Origin: Thermaerobacter marianensis
GTDB lineage: Bacteria; Bacillota; Sulfobacillia; DYIH01
Assembly: GCA_020723785.1 (NCBI GenBank)
Contig: DYIH01000021.1
Location: forward strand, 9,450 to 15,004
DNA: 5,555 nt
Direction: 5' to 3'
How positions within the stretch are numbered: the first letter of the stretch is position 1; the number at the start of each line of letters is the position of its first letter. Positions 1 through 5,555 of the stretch are shown here, one piece after another. The translations under genes were made by a program, and so were the position numbers. The notes beneath the pieces were generated by a model. It was not told where the DNA came from and searched no databases. It saw nothing but the letters and a program-made list of their open reading frames with translations.

Positions 1-1269
1 GACGTCCGTTTCACCTACGAAGCCATCATGAACCCGCAGGTCAACGTGGTCGTCCGTTCCGGCTACGACCAGATCGACTCCCTGGAAACCCCCGACGACC
101 ATACGGTAGTGATCCGGTTCAGGGGGCTATTCCCCGACTACCGTTCGCTATTCAGCTCAGGCGTCGGGGGGTTCATCCTGCCGGCCCACCTGCTGGAGAG
201 TTCACGCGACCTGAATAACGACCCCTTCGACCGCCACCCGATCGGCACCGGCCCCTTCAAGTTCAAGGAATGGGTCCCGGGCAGCCACATCACCGTGGAG
301 CGCAACCCCGATCACTTCGCCGGAGCACCCAACCTGGACGCCGTAGTCTTCAAGTTCGTGCCGGACACCCGGCAACTGGCCACCCAGATCCGGACGGGGG
401 AAGCCGACGTCATCCAGGGGTTCGATTGGGCTCACCTCGAGCTGGTGGAGGGGATACCGGGGGTGGCGGTTCACGTCACGCCGGGCGTCATATGGGAACA
501 CCTGAGCTTCAACCTGGACCACCCCCTGTTCCGGGACGTCCGCGTGCGCCGGGCCATCCGGGCGGCCATCGACCGAGAGGGCATCGTCCGGACACTCTTC
601 CAGGGCCGGCTGCAGGTGGCCACCGGGGACCAGGCGCCGCTCTCCTGGGCCTACAACCCCAACATCCCGGTCACCCGCCGCGACGTGGCACTGGCCCGGC
701 GCCTGTTGGAGGAGGCCGGCTGGCGGCCCGGCCCGGACGGCATCTATCAGATAAACGGCCGGCGCCTGAGCTTCACCGTCTCGACCACCGCCGGCAACCG
801 GACCCGGGAGCGGCTGGAGCAGCTGATCCAACAACAGTTGAAGGAAGCCGGGGTCGAGGTGCTGATCAGGAACTACGAGGCGACGACGTTCTTCGGCGAG
901 GTCGTGCCCCGGCGCCGTTTCGAAGCCGGCATCTGGACGTGGGCCTCGGGAACCGATCCCGACGACTATTACCTGTGGCACTCCAGCCAGATCCCGTCGG
1001 CCGACAAGCCCGACGGGTTGAACGTCGTCGGCTGGCGCAACCCGGAGGTGGACCGGCTCACCGAGGCAGCCCGGGCCACCCTCGACCGGGAGGAACGGCA
1101 ACGGGCCTATTGGCGCGTCCAGGAATTGATGGACGAGGACGTGCCGCTGGTCCCCCTCTACTACCAGGCCGACCTGGCCGCCGCGAGGAAGGATATCCGC
1201 AACTTCAAGCCGAATCCGACCCTTTACGGCAATCTATGGAACGCCCGGGAATGGTGGTTGAGCCGCTGA
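1..1269 (+). CDS. Peptide/nickel-type ABC transporter solute-binding protein (SBP_bac_5 family), 5'-truncated by window edge
   Basis: This is the extracytoplasmic substrate-capture component of a Dpp/Opp-type ABC importer. The frame is open from base 1, and the first residues DVRFTYEAIMNP match the conserved 'DV-FT----P' block found about 100 residues into family members. The true start, signal peptide and any lipobox Cys are therefore off the left edge, and the internal ATG at 28 is not the start. The 422 visible residues include PIGTGPFKF (80-88), the family's P-GTGPF signature, and FNLDHPLFRDVRVRRAI (170-186), the typical 'FN---PPF-D-RVR-AI--AID' segment. They continue collinearly to a C-terminus ending EWWLSR. 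The stop TGA (1267-1269) shares a base with the next gene's ATG, so the gene sits first or early in the operon. Family and role are clear. The substrate (dipeptide, oligopeptide, nickel chelate, opine or sugar) cannot be read from the sequence. Confidence 0.95.
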   Translation, partial: DVRFTYEAIMNPQVNVVVRSGYDQIDSLETPDDHTVVIRFRGLFPDYRSLFSSGVGGFILPAHLLESSRDLNNDPFDRHPIGTGPFKFKEWVPGSHITVERNPDHFAGAPNLDAVVFKFVPDTRQLATQIRTGEADVIQGFDWAHLELVEGIPGVAVHVTPGVIWEHLSFNLDHPLFRDVRVRRAIRAAIDREGIVRTLFQGRLQVATGDQAPLSWAYNPNIPVTRRDVALARRLLEEAGWRPGPDGIYQINGRRLSFTVSTTAGNRTRERLEQLIQQQLKEAGVEVLIRNYEATTFFGEVVPRRRFEAGIWTWASGTDPDDYYLWHSSQIPSADKPDGLNVVGWRNPEVDRLTEAARATLDREERQRAYWRVQELMDEDVPLVPLYYQADLAAARKDIRNFKPNPTLYGNLWNAREWWLSR

Positions 1270-2225
1270 TGTGGATCCGCCTCGCCGCGCAACGCGCCCT
1301 CCAGGCCGCAACCCTCCTGCTGGGGGCCACGCTGCTCGCATTTTTACTGATGCGCCTGGCTCCCGGGGATCCCTTCTCCGCCCTGGCGGCCAACCCCCGC
1401 GTGCGCCCGGAGGACGTCGCCCTGCTGCGGGACCGGTGGGGGCTGGACCGACCCCTGCCCGTCCAGTACGTGATCTGGCTGCAGGCCCTCCTCCAGGGCG
1501 ACCTGGGCCGTTCCATCCGCACCGGCCAGCCGGTGCTCGAGGTCGTCGCCCGCGCCCTGGGGCCGACGCTGGAGCTGACCGGCGCGGCCGCCCTGCTGGC
1601 CCTGGGGGCCGCCCTCACCCTTGGTCTCCTGGCCGCCCTGCGGCCCCATTCCGGCCTGGACCGGGCCGTTACCGCCGGTGCCTACCTGGTCCTCTCGCTG
1701 CCGGTCTTCCTCTGGGCCTTCCTGCTGACCCTGGCCTTCTCCGTCGGTTGGGGGGTCCTGCCCTCCGCGGGTTACGGCGAGCCGGGCCGGCCCTTCAGCC
1801 TGGGGGACCACCTCCGCCACCTGGTGTTGCCGGCGGCGACCCTGGCGCTGCCCCTGGCCGCCGCCTGGAGCCGTTACGTCCGGGCCGGCTTCCTCGGCGT
1901 CCTGGCCCGGGGCCATATCCGCGCTGCCCGGGCCAGGGGTCTGCCTCCGGCGGTCGTGCTCCTGCGCCATGCCCTGCCGGACGCCGTCACGCCATTGCTC
2001 GGCGTGGTGGCGGTCGAACTGCCCCAGGTGCTGACCGGGGCCGTCGTCACGGAGACGGTGTTCGCTTGGCCGGGGCTGGGCCGGGTTATGCAGACCGCCC
2101 TGCTCGGCCGCGACTACCCGGTGGTGATGGGCGTCCTCGTCTTCGTCACCACCCTGACCATCCTCGCCAGCCTGGCGGCCGACCTCCTACACGGCGCCCT
2201 GGACCCGCGGGTGCGCCATGGTTGA
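1269..2225 (+). CDS. ABC transporter permease, DppB/OppB type
   Basis: This is the first of two membrane subunits of the importer, 318 residues, a normal length for the family. The N-terminal hydrophobic segment (about 11-31) runs into MRLAPGDP (28-35), a hallmark of DppB-type permeases. Next come RWGLDRPLPVQY (56-67) and the GDLGRSI block (78-84), then hydrophobic segments near 101-123, 136-158, 171-190, 230-252 and 286-307. The cytoplasmic coupling (EAA) loop is at about 201-227, with AARARGLPP and LLRHALP, and should contact the ATPase. The protein ends LDPRVRHG, the usual C-terminal pattern. I chose ATG 1269 because it overlaps the upstream stop (TGATG) and gives a typical short N-terminus. 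An in-frame ATG at 1251 would add six residues (MVVEPL) and cannot be excluded. No strong Shine-Dalgarno is visible, so coupling to upstream translation is likely. The last eight bases overlap the next permease gene. Confidence 0.95.
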   Translation: MWIRLAAQRALQAATLLLGATLLAFLLMRLAPGDPFSALAANPRVRPEDVALLRDRWGLDRPLPVQYVIWLQALLQGDLGRSIRTGQPVLEVVARALGPTLELTGAAALLALGAALTLGLLAALRPHSGLDRAVTAGAYLVLSLPVFLWAFLLTLAFSVGWGVLPSAGYGEPGRPFSLGDHLRHLVLPAATLALPLAAAWSRYVRAGFLGVLARGHIRAARARGLPPAVVLLRHALPDAVTPLLGVVAVELPQVLTGAVVTETVFAWPGLGRVMQTALLGRDYPVVMGVLVFVTTLTILASLAADLLHGALDPRVRHG

Positions 2226-2752
2226 AGGCGGCGAAACCCAGGGCACGCACCTGCGGCGGAGCGGTACGCGGACGGCCGGGACCGGGACGCCCGGCGCTCC
2301 AGCGACAGCCGGAGCCGCCCTCCTCGGAGCCCTCGCCATTCTCGTCATGGCCGCCCCATGGATCGCCCCCGCCGGCCCCGTCGAGATGGACCCGATTGCG
2401 GTGCTCCAACCGCCAGCCCCAGGCCATCCCCTGGGGACCGACGACCTCGGACGGGACGTTTGGGCCAGGGTCCTTTACGGGGGCCGGACCTCCCTGGCCG
2501 TGGGGGCGGCGGCCGCGGGAATCGCCGTCCTCGTGGGATGCGCGGCCGGCGCCCTGGCGGGGTATCGCGGCGGGTGGACCGACGTGTTTCTCATGCGTCT
2601 GGCCGACCTCTTCATCGCCTTCCCGGCGCTCATCGTCTTGATGGCGCTCGCGGGCCCGGCCCCGGCCACCCCCGCGGTCGTCACGATCATCATCGGCGCC
2701 TTCGGCTGGATGGCCGTCGCGCGGTTGGTGCGCAATGAATTTCGAGTCCTGC

Positions 2753-2843
2753 GGGCGGCGCCCTTCGTCCTTTTCGCCCGCTCGTTGGGGGTGGGCGGCG
2801 CCCTTCGTCCTTTTCGCCCGCTCGTTGGGGGTGGGCGGCGCCC
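2753..2843 (+). repeat. Perfect 40-bp tandem duplication flanked by 11-bp microhomology
   Basis: Every base from 2753 to 2803 is identical to the base 40 positions downstream, giving two full 40-bp units plus 11 bases. The units align as 2761-2800 and 2801-2840. The 11-mer GGGCGGCGCCC occurs three times, starting at 2753, 2793 and 2833. Collapsing one unit still leaves two copies of this 11-mer 40 bp apart, so the ancestral single-copy gene already had the direct repeat needed for slipped-strand or recombinational duplication. The size (3 x 13 + 1) shifts the reading frame of the DppC-type permease. There is no divergence between units, so the event is recent or artefactual. Confidence 0.97.
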
Positions 2844-3186
2844 GGCTCATGTTCCGCCACCTGCTCCCACACGCCGCCGGGCCGGTCCTGGTGGCCGGCG
2901 TCCTCGCCCTGGCCAACGCCGTTCTCGTGGAGTCCGCCATCAGCTACCTCGGCTTCGGCATCCAACCCCCCACGCCCACTTGGGGCAACCTCCTGAACCA
3001 GGGCCAGACCTACGCAATGATGGCTCCGTGGCTGGTCCTGGCGCCGGGTCTGGCCCTTTTCCTCACCCTGCTGGCCCTGCACCTGCTGGCAGACGGTCTG
3101 CGGCGCTGGCTCGATCCCCGCGGTCCGGCGGGGCTGAGCCGGGGCGCCGCGCCGGTGCTCACCGGATCAGGAAACAGGACCGCGCG

Positions 3187-3195
3187 AGGGAGGGG
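3187..3195 (+). promoter_or_regulatory. Ribosome binding site for the DppD-type ATPase
   Basis: The purine run AGGGAGGGG lies 9 bases before GTG 3205 and contains the Shine-Dalgarno core GGAGG (3189-3193). It supports GTG 3205 as the ATPase start. It also means the ATPase could be initiated independently even though the upstream permease frame is broken. The nearby ATG at 3198 is in another frame and leads into an arginine/proline-rich shadow reading. Confidence 0.7.
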
Positions 3196-3204
3196 CGATG
3201 GTCC

Positions 3205-4185
3205 GTGACCGCGCCCTTGCTGGAAGTCCGGGACCTGCAGGTCGCCTTCCCCGGACGCCAAGGCCCGGTCCGGGTTGTCGACGGCATCTCCTTTCACATC
3301 AACGCAGGGGAAACGCTCGGCTTGGTCGGCCAGAGCGGGTGCGGGAAGACGGTCACCGCCCTGTCGCTCCTGGGGCTCGTCCCCCCGCTGGGCCGGATCA
3401 CGGGGGGACGGGTGCTCCTGCGCGGCGAAGACCTCCTGAGCAAGACGGAAAAGGCCATGCGCCGGGTGCGGGGGCGGGAGATCGCCATGATCTTTCAAGA
3501 CCCCATCAACGCCCTGAACCCGTTGCTCACGATCGGCAGCCAGGTGGCGGAGGTGCTCCGCCTGCATCAGGGGCTGGGCCGGCGGGAGGCTGCCGGGGAA
3601 GCGGTCGCCGCGCTTCGCCGGGTCGGGATGGCGGCGCCGGAGAAGGCGGCGGCCGCGTACCCGCACCAACTCTCCGGCGGCATGGCCCAGCGGGCGGTGA
3701 TCGCCATGGCCGTGGCCTGCCGCCCGTCCCTGCTCGTCGCCGACGAACCGACGTCCAGCCTCGACGTGGCCGTGCAGGCGCAGATCCTCGAACTCTTGCG
3801 TGATCTCCGCGGCGAGTTCGGCATGGCCGTGCTCCTCATCACCCACGACCTGGGGGTGATCGCCGGGACGTGCGACCGCGTGGTGGTGATGTATGCCGGA
3901 CAGGCGGTGGAGGCAGCCCCCGTGGAAGCCGTCTTCAGCCGCCCGCTGCACCCCTACACCCGCGCCCTGCTGGCGTCGGTGCCCGTGCCCGACCCTGCGG
4001 CGGCCCGCGAGCGGCGGCCCACGCTGGCCGGCGAGCCGCCCGACCCGTCCCGGCCGCCCGCCGGGTGCCGCTTCCATCCGCGTTGTTCGGAAGCGGCGGA
4101 GCGCTGTTCGGTCCAAACGCCGGCCATGCGCGAAGCGGCGCCAGGGCATTCGGTGGCGTGCCATTTGTATGGGGCAACCGGATGA
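3205..4185 (+). CDS. ABC transporter ATP-binding protein, DppD/OppD type
   Basis: This is the cytoplasmic ATPase that powers the importer, 326 residues, normal for DppD/OppD. It reads from GTG 3205 as (M)TAPLLEVRDLQVAF. All nucleotide-binding motifs are present: Walker A GQSGCGKT (42-49), Q-loop FQDP (97-100), ABC signature LSGGMAQR (156-163), Walker B LLVADEPTSSLD (176-187) with catalytic Glu181, and H-loop ITHD with His214. The C-terminal oligopeptide/dipeptide extension follows: HPYTRALLASVP (249-260), then four cysteines at 288, 294, 301 and 319 in a C-x5-C-x6-C-x17-C pattern. This cysteine set matches the one reported to hold a [4Fe-4S] cluster in DppD/OppD proteins, so a cluster is inferred here. 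The GTG overlaps the permease stop (GTGA) and follows a good ribosome binding site. Because of the upstream 40-bp duplication, the shifted permease frame also runs into this gene in frame without a stop. The usual partner ATPase (DppF/OppF) does not follow. Confidence 0.95.
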   Translation: MTAPLLEVRDLQVAFPGRQGPVRVVDGISFHINAGETLGLVGQSGCGKTVTALSLLGLVPPLGRITGGRVLLRGEDLLSKTEKAMRRVRGREIAMIFQDPINALNPLLTIGSQVAEVLRLHQGLGRREAAGEAVAALRRVGMAAPEKAAAAYPHQLSGGMAQRAVIAMAVACRPSLLVADEPTSSLDVAVQAQILELLRDLRGEFGMAVLLITHDLGVIAGTCDRVVVMYAGQAVEAAPVEAVFSRPLHPYTRALLASVPVPDPAAARERRPTLAGEPPDPSRPPAGCRFHPRCSEAAERCSVQTPAMREAAPGHSVACHLYGATG

Positions 4186-4208
4186 GCTTGGCCCCATGAG
4201 GCGGTGCC

Positions 4209-4233
4209 GGCATCAATGTCTGGCGTCAATGTC
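4209..4233. repeat. Short imperfect tandem repeat between convergent genes
   Basis: Two 12-mers, GGCATCAATGTC (4209-4220) and GGCGTCAATGTC (4222-4233), match at 11 of 12 positions and are separated by one base. They sit in the 63-bp gap between the ATPase stop and the stop of the convergent binding-protein gene. No function is apparent. A tandem protein site or a simple slippage product are both possible. No stem-loop plus T-run terminator is visible in this gap. Confidence 0.6.
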
Positions 4234-4248
4234 ACCGAGCCGTAGCCC

Positions 4249-5555
4249 CTATCGCTCCACCCACCAGCGCTCGGGGGTGTCCAGGGTTCCCAGCGGAGAG
4301 AAGGCCAGGTCGTGGATCCGCCGGTGGGCGGCCAGGATCTTGTTCTCGGTGAAGAGGAAGATATAGGGCAGCTCCTCGTTGGCCAGGCGGGTCCAGTCCT
4401 CGTAGACGGGCCGCCGCTCGTCCAGGCTGACGCGGCCGGCGCCCTGTGCCAGCAGGTCCTGCCCGCGGCGGAACCCGACGGCGTTGCCCCTGGCCCCGGC
4501 CCCGAAGACCTCCTGGGTGTCGGGGTCGGCGTTCATCTCCCAATCCAGCAGGTAGATGTCAAACTTCCTCTTGCCGAAGACCCGTTCCAGCAGGTCCTTG
4601 CTTTCCAGAGGCCAGACGTAGACCTTGATCCCGACCCGCTGCAGGTCCCGGCGGATCATGGCCGCCACCTGGCCGTCGACCACCTTGCCCCGGAGAAACA
4701 GCAGGTTCAGGACCAGATCCTTGCCCTTGCGGTCCACCAGGCCGTCGCCGTCGGTGTCGGCAAAACCGGCCTCCCGCAACAGCCGGCGGGCCTTTTCCGG
4801 GTCGAAGGCGTACGTGTTCAAACCGGGCGCCTCGGCCCAGGAGCCGGGGAAAACAGGCGCGTGGACCAGGGTTCCATGACCGCCGAAGACGTCCCGCACC
4901 ATCGCCTGGCGGTCCAGGGCGTAGGCGATGGCCTGGCGGAGGCGCCGCTCGTCCAGGGGCGCGTATTGTAGGTTGATGCCGAGGTAATAGTAGCCGCCCG
5001 AGGGCGCCTCGTTCAGGACGTAGCGGCCGGTTTCCGCCACCGGCCGCGCGGCGTTGGGGTGCAGTCGCAGGAGGTCGATGGCCTCGGAGCGGAGGCCTTC
5101 GACGGTCAGGCGCGGCCCGACGACGGCGAACACCACCTTGTCGACGTGGGGGCGGCCGCGGAAGAAGCCGTCGAAACGCACCAGCTCGGCCACCACGCCG
5201 GCGGCGCCGGGCGTGAAGGACGACAGGCGGAAGGGGCCGCTGCCCACGGGGTTGCGGCGCGTCGCCGGCGCATCGGCCATGGCCTTCACCGGCATTCCCA
5301 GGAAGGGGTGGCGGGGCAGGATGGGCAGGTACCCCAGCCTGGTCAGGATCGGGCCGTAAGGCTTCTCCAGGGTGAAGGAGATCGTGCGCGGCCCGTCGAC
5401 GCGGATGCCGGCCACGGTGTTGGCCTTGCGCGCCTGGTAGTCGCGGGCGCCCTGGATGGCCAGGAACTGGTCCCGGTAAGGGCCGCGGTAATCGGGGTTG
5501 AGGGCCAGGCGGACGGTGAAGGCCACGTCCTCGGTCGTCAGGGGCCGGCCGTCGT
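4249..5555 (-). CDS. Second peptide-type ABC transporter solute-binding protein (SBP_bac_5 family), 5'-truncated by window edge
   Basis: This is an extracytoplasmic binding protein of the same family as the one at the left edge, on the opposite strand and divergent in sequence. The frame is open through base 5553, starting DGRPLTTEDVAFTVRLALNP, the conserved 'DG-PLT-EDV-FT' block. The GTG at 5524-5526 is therefore internal, and the start, signal peptide and any lipobox are off the right edge. The 434 visible residues include NPVGSGPFRL (101-110), the P-G-GPF signature, and LDERRLRQAIAYALDR (200-215), the 'D-R-RQAI-YA-DR' block. They also contain DTDGDGLVD (266-274), an acidic loop frequent at this position in the family, and ELPYIFLFTENK near the C-terminus. 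The end RWWVER resembles the EWWLSR end of the first protein. The insert IQGARDYQARKANTVAGI resembles one seen in OppA-like members, which favours a peptide ligand weakly. It converges on the operon and probably belongs to a separate transcription unit. Confidence 0.94.
   Translation of the reverse strand, partial: DGRPLTTEDVAFTVRLALNPDYRGPYRDQFLAIQGARDYQARKANTVAGIRVDGPRTISFTLEKPYGPILTRLGYLPILPRHPFLGMPVKAMADAPATRRNPVGSGPFRLSSFTPGAAGVVAELVRFDGFFRGRPHVDKVVFAVVGPRLTVEGLRSEAIDLLRLHPNAARPVAETGRYVLNEAPSGGYYYLGINLQYAPLDERRLRQAIAYALDRQAMVRDVFGGHGTLVHAPVFPGSWAEAPGLNTYAFDPEKARRLLREAGFADTDGDGLVDRKGKDLVLNLLFLRGKVVDGQVAAMIRRDLQRVGIKVYVWPLESKDLLERVFGKRKFDIYLLDWEMNADPDTQEVFGAGARGNAVGFRRGQDLLAQGAGRVSLDERRPVYEDWTRLANEELPYIFLFTENKILAAHRRIHDLAFSPLGTLDTPERWWVER

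Larger units (their letters stand above)
2218..3208 (+). pseudogene. ABC transporter permease, DppC/OppC type, frameshifted by an internal 40-bp tandem duplication
   Basis: This is the second membrane subunit of the importer. From ATG 2218 the first frame gives a good DppC-type N-terminal half: a hydrophobic segment (about 31-49), HPLGTDDLGRD (70-80), YGGRTSLAVG (87-96), GYRGGWTDVFLMRLAD (115-130) and hydrophobic stretches up to about residue 170. After GVGGA (191-195) this frame turns into arginine/proline-rich nonsense. The family sequence resumes in the next frame: GARLMFRHLLPHAAGPV, then ESAISYLGFGIQPPTPTWGN, a last membrane segment and RRWLDPR, stopping at TGA 3206-3208. The break falls in a perfect 40-bp duplication at 2753-2843. 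Deleting one unit gives 951 bases and a normal 316-residue protein with its EAA loop intact. As written it is a disrupted gene, either a real mutation or an assembly error. Its start overlaps the upstream permease by eight bases and its stop overlaps the ATPase start as GTGA. Confidence 0.9.

Noticed and set aside
202..1101. Minus-strand open frame (299 codons) opposite the first binding protein
   Set aside because: It has no recognisable domain, no operon context and composition typical of an antisense shadow.
1271..2641. Plus-strand open frame (456 codons) overlapping both permeases
   Set aside because: It is a Pro/Gly/Arg-rich out-of-frame reading. The permease frames carry clear DppB and DppC motifs.
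2753..2843. Programmed ribosomal frameshifting in the DppC-type gene
   Set aside because: No slippery heptamer followed by a stem-loop stands out, and shifting frame would still leave about 13 extra residues. Simple duplication explains everything, since deleting one unit restores the family sequence exactly.
2753..2843. CRISPR repeat
   Set aside because: There are only two directly abutting units with no spacer, and they lie inside a coding sequence.
3198..3803. ATG 3198 as the ATPase start
   Set aside because: This ATG is in a different frame from the Walker A, signature and Walker B motifs. GTG 3205 is the in-frame start with the GTGA overlap and a suitable ribosome binding site.
3010..4197. 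Long minus-strand open frame (395 codons) opposite the ATPase
   Set aside because: Its reading is rich in His, Arg and Pro with no family motifs, and it is exactly antisense to a gene with every ABC ATPase motif. Stop codons are rare on both strands at this GC content.
4186..4248. Bidirectional terminator between the convergent genes
   Set aside because: The best symmetric element, GGTGCCGGCATC (4203-4214), is a loopless palindrome with one G-T pair and no T-run follows on either strand.
4732..4758. Dockerin or EF-hand calcium-binding domain from DTDGDGLVD
   Set aside because: This acidic loop is common at this position within SBP_bac_5 proteins and the frame around it is plain binding-protein sequence. 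Calcium binding is possible but not shown.
4312..4971. Plus-strand open frame (219 codons) opposite the second binding protein
   Set aside because: It is antisense to a clear SBP_bac_5 frame and shows no motifs of its own.

Overview
This window is GC-rich (roughly two-thirds G+C by eye) and densely coding, with overlapping genes and strong G/C preference at third codon positions. That fits a free-living high-GC bacterium, for example a high-GC Bacillota lineage, Chloroflexota, Deinococcota or Actinomycetota. No marker gene is present to settle the lineage, so this is only an impression. Every gene belongs to one kind of machinery: ABC importers of the peptide/opine/nickel (Dpp/Opp) type with cluster 5 (SBP_bac_5) solute-binding proteins.

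Bases 1-4185, plus strand, hold a compact operon. In order they are: the C-terminal three-quarters or so of a solute-binding protein (its start lies off the left edge), a DppB/OppB-type permease (1269-2225), a DppC/OppC-type permease (2218-3208) and a DppD/OppD-type ATPase (3205-4185). Junctions overlap by 1, 8 and 4 bases, so translational coupling is expected. The binding protein would capture substrate outside the membrane, the two permeases would form the channel, and the ATPase would drive transport. The usual second ATPase (DppF/OppF) is not in the window. The stretch after the DppD-type gene is short and leads straight into a convergent gene.

The most notable feature is a perfect 40-bp tandem duplication inside the second permease (2753-2843). 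Because 40 is not a multiple of 3, it breaks the reading frame just before the coupling (EAA) loop. Removing one 40-bp unit restores a normal 316-residue DppC-type protein. The duplication appears to have arisen between two copies of the 11-mer GGGCGGCGCCC that lie 40 bp apart in the single-copy form. As written, the shifted frame contains no stop and runs in frame into the ATPase, giving a 655-codon permease-ATPase open frame.

Bases 4186-4248 form a 63-bp gap between convergent genes. It holds a short imperfect tandem repeat and no recognisable terminator. Bases 4249-5555, minus strand, encode a second, divergent SBP_bac_5 protein whose N-terminus lies off the right edge. It is probably part of a separate transcription unit. 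I see no RNA gene, CRISPR array, insertion sequence or evidence of a previously unknown system. The interest here is the repeat-mediated frameshift and the apparently incomplete ATPase set.
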